Below the pieces are notes generated by a model. It ran no database searches, was not told the DNA's origin, and saw only the letters and a list, made by a program, of their open reading frames with translations. A DNA stretch of 64,000 nucleotides from contig VXAU01006135.1 of NCBI GenBank assembly GCA_013399695.1, forward strand, positions 1,559,842 through 1,623,841, written 5' to 3'. Origin of the DNA: Formicarius rufipectus. Lineage: Eukaryota > Chordata > Aves > Passeriformes > Formicariidae. The position numbers and the translations under genes are program-made. Below, one piece after another: positions 1 through 10,935 of the stretch; position 1 is the first letter of the stretch; each line of letters opens with the position of its first letter.

Positions 1-3000
1 CCCTGGTGGTCTGGCTGGATCAGGTCACTGATGCCTTTAAGACCTTTTTTTTTTTGCCTTTAAGGACAAGAAAATGCATGGATGATTTTGTGAGGCAAGT
101 CAAGTTCTCTTCTAGTTCAGGTGGGAAAGTGAGAGTCAAAAATGTTCAGATCCAAATCAGCAGTAGCTTAAAGTGAATGATAACTGGGGGATATGGCCTA
201 CCAATTTAGGGGATAGTCCAAGTTTTAAGCTACATGTAAGGTCTTTGCTCTGATTGTGGAATTTGAGTAAATAGATAACATTTGTGATTTTAGAGTGGTG
301 TTCTGAATTGTTGCATTTCTCTTATAGCCATTGCTTCCCAAAGGAAGTCTGTGGTGGATTTTTGGTTTTTTGCTGATGAAATGTGTTACAGTGGTGGAAA
401 CAGGTGGGAGGAAATCATGAGACACGATTCTGGGACAAGTGGGGATGTAAGATGAGTCAGAAGTGTTTGCTTGAGAGAGACTGAAAAGGAATCAAAGGCA
501 CAGCTAACCTGTAGCAAACATGTTCAGTCATGAAGTGGATATGAGTTGAAGGAAAATATTTTATAAAATGGACTGGCTGAGTTGGGAAAGCCAAAAGCTT
601 TAAGGCCCATGAGCTTTTCTGGCTGGACTTGTTTGCTTTTCCCAGTTCAATCTGTTGTTCTAATAAGCAACGTTACTGTGCCTTTCTTATCTCTCTTGAA
701 TTTGCCCGCTCCATTAGATCTCTCTCAAGCAACTGTCAGAGCGATCTTGTGTCATCATTCAGGAGGTATGAAATGTTGCATTTATAAGCCTTTCCTTAGG
801 TCTTCATATTTGGATTTGCAGCATTGCTCCTACAGAGTTTTGAAGAGCTTATCCTGACTGTGCAAATCCTGGGACACTGTGTCGCTGTAACAGCCCTCAG
901 CTGATCAGTGGCTTTTGGAGGGTAAATGATGAGTTATTTATGTGGCAGATAAGTGTCTTCAGCCAGTCAGGCACTGGATCAACAGTTGTGTAACAAAAGC
1001 ACTGTGTTATTGTTGGGATACACTATTCCTGTGTATTCCTGAGGTCATTTGATTTCCTTTCTGATGTTTGTAATTTCAATTTAAACAATACTTTCTGGGT
1101 TTGCTGGGTTTTTTTTGGGTTTTGCTTCCATTTATGTTGTCTGGTTTGAATTTAATACTAACAATTTAAAAATAATAGCAGTGATAGGCAGTTTCCATCC
1201 TGACTGTGTCCAAGATAGCTGTCTTGTCATTTAAAACCACACCGTATTGTAGCAGAGTGCTGGAAACTGCTTGAGAGCAGCAACTGTGCAAAACTGATCT
1301 GTCATTTAAAGCTGTGTTCAGATTTGGTTTGCTTGAGTTATGAAAATGGCTTGGCCATTTACCCCATCCCCTTGAGGATATGTGTCCACATCCTGCAGTC
1401 ATCATGGGACAAACACAAACCAGGCACTGTATCTCCTGATGGGGGACTCCAGTGATGTGTGCAGCAGGAATATTGCAGGTTCTCATTATCTGCATTAGTG
1501 TTACTGTGTGTGGAGCATGGACTGTGTCTGGGCTAAGTGGTTTAACTAGCCAGGCCCTCATGGTTAGGGAACATCAAGTGTAATGATTCTGAGACAGAGG
1601 TTCAGAAAGGAATATGACCATGATCCCATCCAATTGGAAATGCTATGAAGTGTAATATGCCCCTTTCCCCACCCCCCTCCAGCCAGTTCTAATCCAGGTA
1701 AATAAATCTGATAAACTACTGAGGGTTTCATATTTTCATTTTTCGTTATGTGGAACTTCAAGTAATACATACCAATGTTTTTATGTTTGTGACTATTGTA
1801 TGAAACTACATGGGAATAATTTTTGTTCTTCTGTTTTCATGTTTCAATGTAGGATGTGGACTTCCTTTTTTAAAGTCAGCTGTTAACTTTTAAGACCTTA
1901 CAGCATATATTTTTCCCATGCTTCCATTTTCATAGTCATTAATGGAATAGGAAATGGCACCTACCTTCCTGCCTGTTAATGCTAAAACCTGATTTATGAA
2001 TCCTTTTTAAAACTGTGGTTCAAGTTCAGCAGAACTATGCATCTGCTTAAAGCTAAGATGATGTGCAACTCTGGGCAAAATGAGATTGAGCCAAAGTCTT
2101 CTACAAAGATTTCAAACCATTCTTTAACAGTGTATCAAGTAATAACTTGATGTATTTTTTTTAATTAATTGCATGTGCATGTTTATTGATTTTTTCTATT
2201 ATTACAGTGAAAACACCTTACCTTTTATCCTTCAGTATTACATGGCTGAATTTCCTAAAATGCTATCCATAATAGTTAACTCACATCTGTGTTTGTGTGT
2301 ATAACACCTCTGTGCCTCCTTGTCCCATTTAAAGACCAGAGGGGCAGTGTTTGATACATGGTACGGCCTGGAAAAGCAACAGGTAAGAAATTGTGACTCC
2401 TGCTTGAAAGCCTTTAAATGTTCAAGGTTATTAACACCTACATTTTCACCATTTGTGTATTTAACTTGATAGCTCTATAAATTATATGTCCAAGTACTCT
2501 TACAAACATTTCCTACAAGTATATTGACAAATGTCCTGTCATTCTCTTGGAAATACACAATATATACAGAGCATTTTGAAGATGATTTCTTTATACAACT
2601 TCTTGTATCACATATGTTGCTTTCGTTTATTTTCTTTTTCTTAAGCATAAATATTACTGCTTCCTGACACTATTTGGAAGATATTTAGATTCTTTCTTTT
2701 AACACCTCAGCCTCATTGCATGAGTGCCAGTCCTACAAACCTTACTTGTCTAAAATGGAAGTTAGTATTTGGACCAAACCTTTAGAAATGTGAAACAGAT
2801 GAGTTCCTGGGACAAATGCAAAAATAATCTTAAAAAACCCCTGACATCAAATATAAATAAAATGCTGTGATAGTCTTACTGGCTTTTCTGTAGGTTAGTG
2901 TTTTGTATGCAGAATGGTCTGACATGGTGATGACCATAACAAGGTAAAAACCTGAAACAAACTGAGAAGCATTACTGCTGCTTACTACTATTTCAAAAGT

Positions 3001-4256
3001 GGAAAGACAAAGCTGATGAAATTGATAGTATTTTGCTTTAGAGTTTTCACTGCAGCCTTTTATATATGACTTGATATTTAAATTATATTTTACAGTTGTT
3101 TGTGCTGAGCAGTGCAGGAAACACTGAAAAACATAGGAGGCTACCCCATTATCTTGATCTTTTTTGTATTTCCTTTATTAATTTTACCATTGAAGTCTGG
3201 GACCTAAGACTCTCTTTTAGGGTTTTGTCTGCCCGCTTTTTCTTCCTCTGGAATCTTGCAGCATCACAACATACTCCTTAACACTATGCAATGATTGTCA
3301 TGGGCCTGGACTAGCAAGTAGTGCAGCATCTGCTTAGATAATCTCATTGATTAGGCTCTGGAAGTGCAAACATTTGAAGAGTGATTTTTAAGAGTAACCT
3401 CTCTGGAGCCTTACAGTGTGTGCCTGGAAATCACTGGAGGCATAGCTTTTCCAGGACATGCATGTCACTTGGAACTCAAACTACCCCTTATGAATCTCCA
3501 TACTTCCCAGAGCTTGCTGAAGATTTGACTCAGAGGATCTCAGAAGGATGAAGAGAGAGGGTCTCCTATAGTTTGATTGCATTTCCTGAGAGCACAGGAA
3601 AACAAAAAATGCTTTTGTCAACAAAATAGAAAGTTCTGCATTGCATTAGTGATCACTGACTTGTAGACAGGTGGCTTGTTTACAGCTTACATTGTCCTCT
3701 CACAGGGTATCAGCCTCCCAGCTGACCTGTGAGCAGGGTATATGTCCCCTCACTGTTTTCTAAAGAGGAAGGAAAGTGCCTAGAACTTTGTCACTACCCT
3801 TAGCAGCAGGAAAATGTGAAGAGTCTTTCAAGGCTAAATAAAACTTTGTGTAGTTTAACAAAATGTATCCAGCATTTCCCTTCCCCTCGCCTTCACGTCT
3901 GGTTACATTGCAGCAGAGGGTAAGGGAGGTAATGCTCTTGTAGTCTAAACAAACTCAGCACGGTGAAGTGGGACAGTACTTTTAAATATGCATAAGGATT
4001 GCAGTTGCTCTATTTTGTGACACTGACTGTTCAGGTAGAGAAAAAATAACAAAAAAACCCCCAACAAACTACAGAGTTTTCCTAAAATGAATCTTCTTTA
4101 AAGGGCTATCAAGAAAAATGATGCTGGAATTATTATTGTGAAAAATTGGAGTGACCCAATTGATATCAGACATACAGTTTGGAAAAACAGGATCAGTGCA
4201 ACACACAGCATTTTTCATTTTCTCCTGTCTTCAACAGTACTGACCCTTGCAGCATC
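1..4256. other. Intronic sequence, nothing recognised
   Basis: AT-rich single-copy-looking DNA. The 131-codon minus-strand frame at 1166-1561 has no domain, composition or splice context suggesting a gene. No repeat family was recognised. Confidence 0.6.
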
Positions 4257-4258
4257 TT

Positions 4259-4267
4259 TCTCTCTCT

Positions 4268-4317
<50 letters not shown>

Positions 4318-4356
4318 NNNNNNNNNNNNNNNNNNNNNNNNNNNNNTTTTTTTTTT
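4259..4356. repeat. (CT)n / poly-T tract interrupted by an assembly gap
   Basis: A short CT repeat (4259-4270) runs into 47 consecutive T (4271-4317), then 29 N (4318-4346), then ten T (4347-4356). The true tract length is unknown. The phenylalanine/lysine-rich frames across it are artefacts. Confidence 0.95.
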
Positions 4357-5574
4357 AAACTTTGTGTTTGGGATGGGAAATCCCGTGTGTGTAGAACTGC
4401 TTGTGAGTGCCTGGTCTCTCTGCTCCTTGTTTTCCCCTCTGCTTGCATGTTTCCATGTGCTCTGTAAACAAGAAGTGACTGAGAGGGCAGGATACTTAGT
4501 CTCCTCTTAGATCAGTACTACCCTGAGTGTCAGCAAGCAGGATTGTTTGAAAAGAGAGGAGGGAACTGTGGTTTGTTTCTCCTGTACACTGAGGCCAACG
4601 CCTTTGCATTGGGTTCATCTCTGTTACCTGGAGAAGAACACCTGTGTAGGTTATCGCAGAACCAGTATCAGATGGAAAAAGACCAATGTGAATAAGATGG
4701 CAATGACTCTAAGTAACAGGGAAATCTTAGCTTTTCCTCCAACCCCCCTTCATCAAAATATATGTGTTGCCATCTATGTGTTTTTTTCTTTCCCTTGGAG
4801 CTGGGTTCATGGAGAGAGGGGTCTAGGTCAGCACATGTTGGAGTTGGGGACCCAGCTCCTGTTTGCAAAGCAGGAGCTCTGTGATCCAGAACATTGAAGT
4901 CCTGTTGCATTCATTTTCATCTTTCAAGAAAAGAGCTTCCCATGTTTGTTGTTCCCTTCTGGCTAGGAAAACTGAGACTTTTCCTTCTAGTCTTCTTTTC
5001 CCTGCTGTGTGTTTAATATGAGAGCTCTGAGTGCTGTCTCCAAAAGGGATAAACTAAAGGACACAAAAGGCAGGTCTGCACATCACAGTGCACACTTAGC
5101 CCTGGAAATGCAGTATTGCCATTGCTAACAGGCCACATGCTGGTATGGGGAATAAATGGGAGACCTACAGACTCTCCTTGTAGCAGAAAAATGTGAGCAC
5201 CCTTGGGGATAGGAACTCTGCAACACTCAAGAATAGGAAGATGTTATAAAGTAGTTTTTCAATGAAGGAAGGTGGAAGGAGGGAGTACGGAGGAGAATGG
5301 AGAATAAAATTTGTGTATGTGCAAGATGTGTAGCCTGGGGAAGAAATAAAAACTTTGCAATGCTGAATTTAAATTATTTTGCTCTCACATTGTCGCATCT
5401 TGTACATGTTTTAAAATTATGTGTTTTCATGCAAAGAAATCAGGTGGTTCTATGACATAAATCAGTCTTTATAGCAAAGATAGCTTTTAGAGATACCCAT
5501 CTTAGACTTGCTCTTTTCTGGGAATAAAGATATAAAGATAGGCACTATCAGAGATTGAGAAGATGGAGCAAATT
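4357..5574. other. Intronic sequence, nothing recognised
   Basis: Mixed-composition DNA without a recognised repeat or exon. The 116-codon frame at 4547-4897 on the + strand has no family resemblance, and a different frame is open on the minus strand over the same bases. Confidence 0.55.
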
Positions 5575-5895
5575 GATTAATGAAAAAGTAGTAAATCATC
5601 AGCCCCACATAATTTATATATAAAAGAATTCTGAAGAAGCTTAGGAATGAATTAGCTGAACTGCTAATGAAGATATGCACTCTCATTAAAACCAAGCTCT
5701 GTTCCAGAGGGTTGGCAAGTATCTGGGGTTTATCCTATATTTAGACCAGTAAGCATTACATCTGCACATTGCAAATGGTAGAAACAGGAATTTAAAAGGG
5801 AATAATAAAACACCTGGAAGATCCTGATGTGAGAGATTTTAATGAGAACAGGTTCAGCAAGGAAAAACCATGTCTCTCTACATTGCTCAGAACTC
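5575..5895 (+). mobile_element. Ancient CR1-like LINE relic, reverse-transcriptase region (5' part)
   Basis: This stretch resembles the CR1 open reading frame just before and within the start of the reverse-transcriptase domain. Around 5735-5765 the translation approximates the N-Y-R-P-V-S-(L/I)-T-S motif (tatatttagaccagtaagca), and about 5855-5880 approximates the H-G-F-x-x-(N/G)-K-S-C motif (aggaaaaaccatgtct). It is full of substitutions and indels and no frame stays open. It appears continuous in family order with 7045-7640, about 1.15 kb further on. The assignment comes from remembered turtle and crocodilian CR1 sequence. Confidence 0.6.
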
Positions 5896-5917
5896 TGTCA
5901 ACTGCCCATAAAAAGAA

Positions 5918-6020
5918 ATAAGAATGACCATTCTGTATCAGACCAAAATTCCCTGTAGCCCAGCATTCTGCCTCTGTCTGTTCCTGGTCACAGCCACAGA
6001 GGGAAGAGAGAAGAATAAAA
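5918..6020. repeat. Relic of an old amniote interspersed repeat
   Basis: The string agaatgaccattctgtatca followed by gaccaaaattccctgtagcc resembles the 'gaacggccatactgggtcagaccaaaggtccatctagcccagtatcctg' type repeat that is very common in turtles. Similarity continues through 'cagcattctgcctctgtctg'. The family name is not certain. It sits between the two CR1 pieces at 5575-5895 and 7045-7640, so it probably inserted into them. Confidence 0.55.
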
Positions 6021-7044
6021 AGACCTAGATAACCCTTTCTCCCTGGACTTGATTGACAGCAACAAGGGCCAGGTTTGAATTTAAGGGGGTCACTGCTAAA
6101 ATGCTGACATCATCCCTTTCCCAGAAACCAGTCATGAACTTACAGTGCTCCAAAAAAGAATTTCCCCCACTCACAAAAAGGAATTGGATGGAAAAATATA
6201 CAGTGCTCTCCCCAAAAGGGTTCAAGAGAAGTCTGATGAGTTAGGTACTCAGAGTAGCAACAGCAATTCCTGAGGTATAACTATATCAATAGTGTTTTCA
6301 CCCAGCGGGCCCACTGGGTTGTGTCACCTGCTTGTGTTGCCAGTGGGAGAGCAGCCAGGACTGCCCCGGGGCTGAAGCCAAACGAGGACTGCTCTGACCT
6401 CCTGTGATGCACTTTTGTAAGCTGCTCTTCACTCCTCCAACCACACATTTCCTTGCTAGCCACACTTGGTGCTTCTGCTCAGCACATCTCCCGAATGTTC
6501 TGCATTTTACAGTGCTCTCCCCCACTCTTACCATCAGTTCCCACTCTTCTGCTGACTGCTTTTGGTGGTTCAACCCTTGGAAAAGTGAGCACAGGGCTGA
6601 GAACCAGGCACAGGCTCTCGGTTCTTAGGAGGGGCTTAAATAACTTCTGGTGCTCGCTCATCTTGCAAAGGGCTTTAACTCAAGTCTCCTTTTGCTTTCT
6701 TTTTACTTTTTTTTTGAGGGAGTGTAACCTTTGTATTTTGGTACTGTATGCCCTTCTTGTGTTGGCTCTCTTGGACAGTCAGTTGAAGTGGATTTCCCCA
6801 TATTTTCTCCACATGATGAAGTAATTCCCTTTGTAACAGAAAAAAAAAAATGCAATTGTCCTTAAAAAATTATAATTAAAATACATGCCAAAGGAAGACA
6901 TTTCTGGCTTGCTCACCAATCTTTCCTGTTTATCTTCCTTTGATTCCATTGGATGCCAAGGTGCACTTTGCCCTCGGGAATTCCTGGGAATGCTACCTCA
7001 CCTTTTGGTTTCAGCTACGGCTGGTGAGATGAGCTGCCTGACAT
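6021..7044. other. Unidentified insert between two CR1 halves
   Basis: About 1 kb that is not CR1-like. 6300-6640 is richer in G+C than its surroundings and opens several overlapping frames on both strands (up to 123 codons), none recognisable. A run of 11 A at about 6840-6850 could mark the tail of an old retroposed copy, but I see no clear target-site duplication. Confidence 0.4.
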
Positions 7045-7640
7045 AATGTCTTCTGACTTTTTAAAAGCATGTGACAAAGTCTGTCACCAGGCACTGCTGC
7101 AGAGGCTAAGTAGTCACATATGGTGACAGGGCAAGTATCCTCATAGATCAAAACCCGACAAGGAAACAAAAAGGCAGAGGGCTAAGTAGTCCGTTTTCAT
7201 CACACTAAAAGGCCAGCAGCTGTGTTACTCAAAGTTACCTATCAGGTCATATGCTAAATATATTTGTTAATGATCTGAGAGGAGAGAGGGGAAGGATTAG
7301 GTGGTAACAATAACAAATGATGTGTAATTACTTAAGTAATTTAAGCCTGTAGCACACTTTTAGAAACTTCTGGGAGCGCTGAACAAGTTACTCAGATGGA
7401 TAAAGAAAGTTCATTCCTGATAAATGAGAAGTTAGCATGTGGAGGAAACTGCACAAGAATGTTATCCTCTAACTCCAGGGGAAAGCCTGAACATTGCTGT
7501 TGGCAGTTCCATAACAGAAGTCATTTGAGATGCTGTTATGGCAGAAAAAAATGAACAAGGTGCTTGAAGGTGTAAGAAATGGGGCATTAAAATGAATTAC
7601 TGGACTCGGTCTTCATTGTGTGTAGACAGACAATAGGATA
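7045..7640 (+). mobile_element. Ancient CR1-like LINE relic, reverse-transcriptase region (3' part)
   Basis: Translation from about 7055 gives D-F-L-K-A-C-D-K-V-C-H-Q, aligning with the D-F-x-K-A-F-D-x-V-x-H motif of CR1 reverse transcriptase. At 7218-7277 the frame reads CVTQSYLSGHMLNIFVNDL, aligning without gaps to the family motif G-V-P-Q-G-S-V-L-G-P-x-L-F-N-I-F-I-N-D-L. The Pro and Gly residues of the P-Q-G core are lost, a stop interrupts the frame between the two motifs, and the catalytic A-D-D motif expected near 7290-7320 is not recognisable. The element is dead and old. The tail from about 7380 to 7640 resembles CR1 sequence after the active site. Confidence 0.8.
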
Positions 7641-10600
7641 AAGCATAATATTATGGGGAAGTTTGCTCAGCTAACAAAGTCTGATCCATTTCTGATGACA
7701 ATTTCCTGTTTTCTTTTATCTTTATCCTGCTCATACATCATCTGCTAGCAGAGATGCACTGATCTTTCTCAGGAATAATATGCTTTGGGAAGACAAAGGC
7801 TTCCAGAGGATTTCAGATCTTACTAAGGACAGTTCAGTATCAATCAAGCTACAACTGGCAAAATCTTTCCTAGCTGTTTTCCTTCCTTTGGTAGTTAAAG
7901 TTCACATCTGAATGACATAAATTAAAAATCTCAGCTTTGTATTTAGACTGTGAAATCATCAACATTTTAAACATGGATTTTGGAATTCATATGTTACTGA
8001 AATACTTACTCAAGTTGGGGCTCTTATGAGACTTATAAATTATTCTTGCATAGAGAAGTCACCTGAGACTAACCTAAATGAAGTTAACATAGATTTTAAA
8101 AATTATTCTTGCAGAAGAACAGAGAGTGGTGGGAATAGAGGAACAGATGGGAAAGAGAGAAGAGGAGACTGAAGAAAAGGCTAATTAGGTAATTGAGGCT
8201 AAAAGGCTATTAGAGCTGACCCAGTGGTCTACTGGTAGTGCAGTTCAGGGACTTAAATTTGGGGTTGAAGTTGGTCCCTCATTCCCAGGCCTATGCATGC
8301 TCCAAACATTGTAAGGACTCTGTTTTATAGCCTGTATGATCCTGTACATATGTGTTTTCCAGTCAACATAATCTTGAGGGTTTGTGTGTCAGATTATAGC
8401 AGAGTTAGGAAAGAATAATGGAGTAAAATGCTGAATTTGGTCATGACGATACTGAATTATTATGCTAATGGGTAAATTGGTGAAATTCTTTGGAGTTCAT
8501 TTGAATGGTCTGTTGGAGAAAAAAAAATGATTGAAACAAACGTATTTTGAAGAGATTTTTAGTAAGAATTAACTGTTTCTCACTAAGCAGCCTTTCCTGA
8601 AATTTGTTCAGGTCATGATTCTCTCAAGCCTTATTTATTTATTTATTTATCTATCTATCTATTTCTTTCTTTATTTAATTTCCCAGAGGTAGTAGACAAA
8701 GGGAACACCTAAAACGTCACTTATTTTAAGTCATTCCATTTCTCTGTTTCTGGCCAATTTGAAGCTGACATGCTCGTGGTGTGCCAGTCTTGTCCCCTTC
8801 TTTCTGTCCCCTAACCCGTGCAGTCAGTGCTACACTTTCTTTTGGAATCTGTGTTTATTTTCTCCCTGATGTCACTGTATTCAAACTGCCTTCTGAAGTT
8901 GTCAGTAGAGTGGCTCTTTTATGACCACAGTGTCTGGTACAGGTCAAAGCCGGGACAAGCATTGTGCTGAGGTGGAAAATTTCTTGTCCTCACCTTTTCT
9001 AGCACAACATTATTTATGCTGACTTTATTCTTTAAGAATTTTCCACTTATTTAGAGCATTTGTGGCTACTCTTTCTCAGTTGGTTCCAAACCCTCTTGGT
9101 TTTATTTTCTGCATTCCAAACCTTGAAACTACAGTGGTGCATCACTGTTTCTTCCCTTATTCCTTACCTTACTCAGTGGTTCTTATCACAAATTCTCATG
9201 TGCCAATTTAAGTACTTCTTTTAAAAAAGATTTTTTGAACCTCTGTTTGTTTTTTCTTCCTAGTAGCTGCATTTCAGGACATAAATGCTGGCCTATGCAT
9301 CCTTCTCTTGCATTCGTGATATCTTTAGAGGATCACAACGTGTGCGGCTAGCTTAATTATTTCTTTGTGGAAAGTCAGCTTTTTCTCCTCTTCTTTCATT
9401 TTTTTCCCCTTTATAAAATGCATAGAAATATTGCTACTGAAGCAAACTGTGGCTGGAATACCTGTGGTCAGTAGGCAAATAATATTTTGACAGATGAAAA
9501 AATCAGCACCACTCATTATCCCTGCAGTTTAACAGAGAGTTTCTGTAGAATAATTGTAGTGTTGCAACTGCAGCTTCAGAGGGAAGTCACTGCAGTTTAA
9601 GGTTTAGCAACTGGACAGAATAAACAGAAGATGGAGGAGGGAGTATAGCTTTGGTTCTGATGGGTGGCAGGAGGGAGGAAAGAAGGTGAATTGACTGCTT
9701 GTCCACTGGAAATCCCACTTGTACCTGCTGCTGGCAGGAGATCTGGGATTTTGTTATCAGCTCACAGCTCCTCTAAGACACATTAAAGTGTTTCGTCAAA
9801 AGAGGACACTGCCGAATTTGGACCTTCATGAACAAGTTTCATGTTTAGGGGAGATAGACAAGTGAGGAATGACAGGTAACACTGAGTGAAAACTCCTCCC
9901 ACAAAACTGAATTGAGATTTTGAGATCTTGAAACAACATTTCTCTTCATTTTTGGGATCCGGTGTTGCCCTGTCTTACATGAAGTTGCTTAAAAGATAAT
10001 TCAGTCATTAAAAAAATTGTTTCTTGCCAGCTTATAATTTATCCGTCCTCCCCTTCATTATGCTTTTCATGGTGAACTGAAGTATGATGACTTCATTTCT
10101 GGCAGCAGAGCCCAGGGACAGGTTTTCAGCATTGCTTCATATCTCGTAATCACGACCCTTCCGTGCCGCTTCCCTGTGCTTCTCACATGGTACACTCCTT
10201 CCTCAGGATTTCTTGTCACTGCTAGGACTAGTGACTTCCACCAGTTCCCTCTGGTTTGAGGTAGAAAAGGTTTCTTTTTAGTTTTGATAGTGGTGTTATT
10301 GTAGGACCTTTGTGTCAAGTGTTCTGCACACACAGGACAAAGGACGTATCCCACTGCTAGTTGTGCATTTATTGTTTCTCCTCACCACTGAGTTTTCCCC
10401 GTTAAAACACTGCACTCTTTTGAAGATACAGTTTTGATAAAAACCTTTCTTAGCAAGTTCCCTCTCAATGTATCCAAGGTATGAAATAACTCTCATAACA
10501 TTTGCTCACAAAAATATCATTCTAGGTTTTGGTTTTCAAGTACTAAAGCAGTAATAATGTACTTCGGGATATTTTTGTTGTCTTAACATCAGCTGATGGG

Positions 10601-10715
10601 ACTGATTCATCTGATGTGAAGGTCTCCTAAAAGATATGCCAGGTTGATTAGCACTGATGCAGGAACCCAACACCATGTTTGTTATAAACATTTAACACAC
10701 AGAAACTCTCAGTTT
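7641..10715. other. Intronic sequence with one tetranucleotide repeat
   Basis: No exon or interspersed repeat was recognised. A simple repeat lies at 8631-8680. The 95-codon minus frame at 10067-10354 matches nothing I know. Confidence 0.5.
8631..8680. repeat. (TTTA)n/(CTAT)n microsatellite
   Basis: About five ttta units are followed by three ctat units, then ttct/ttta variants. It is an interrupted tetranucleotide repeat. Confidence 0.9.
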
Positions 10716-10736
10716 AAAAAAAAAAAAAAAAAAAAA
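10716..10736. repeat. A21 homopolymer
   Basis: Twenty-one consecutive A after agttt. It may be a slippage tract or the tail of an old retroposed copy; the upstream sequence is not a recognised element. Confidence 0.9.
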
Positions 10737-10794
10737 GGCTCCACATTGCTCAGTTATCTAAATTTTAGAGAAAAAATTATTAAAAACTGTGTTT

Positions 10795-10935
10795 TCTTCT
10801 TGAAGTTGTAAAGAATGAAGATACTTCACAAGCAATCTCTGTACAGTTGATTATTATTTGAATTCCTTAACTATCTTGATTAGTTACCTAATTATTCCAA
10901 TTAAAAAGTGAAAGCTGTATTCCTAATGTGTAGAT
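10795..10935. promoter_or_regulatory. Candidate conserved noncoding element (homeodomain-like sites)
   Basis: A dense set of TAAT/ATTA cores (tgattattatt, cttgattagttac, ctaattattccaattaaa) lies in repeat-free sequence. Such clusters are typical of homeodomain-bound enhancers but also arise by chance in AT-rich DNA. No conservation data are available to me. Confidence 0.25.

Noticed and set aside
1166..1561. 131-codon minus-strand open frame
   Set aside because: No resemblance to a known protein and no promoter or splice context; a frame of this length is expected by chance in 64 kb.
2340..2395. Donor-like caacaggtaagaa after a short open stretch
   Set aside because: No acceptor or protein similarity upstream; consensus donors arise by chance often in this much sequence.
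10716..10736. A21 as the tail of a processed pseudogene
   Set aside because: The upstream sequence has no recognisable gene match and no target-site duplication could be seen.
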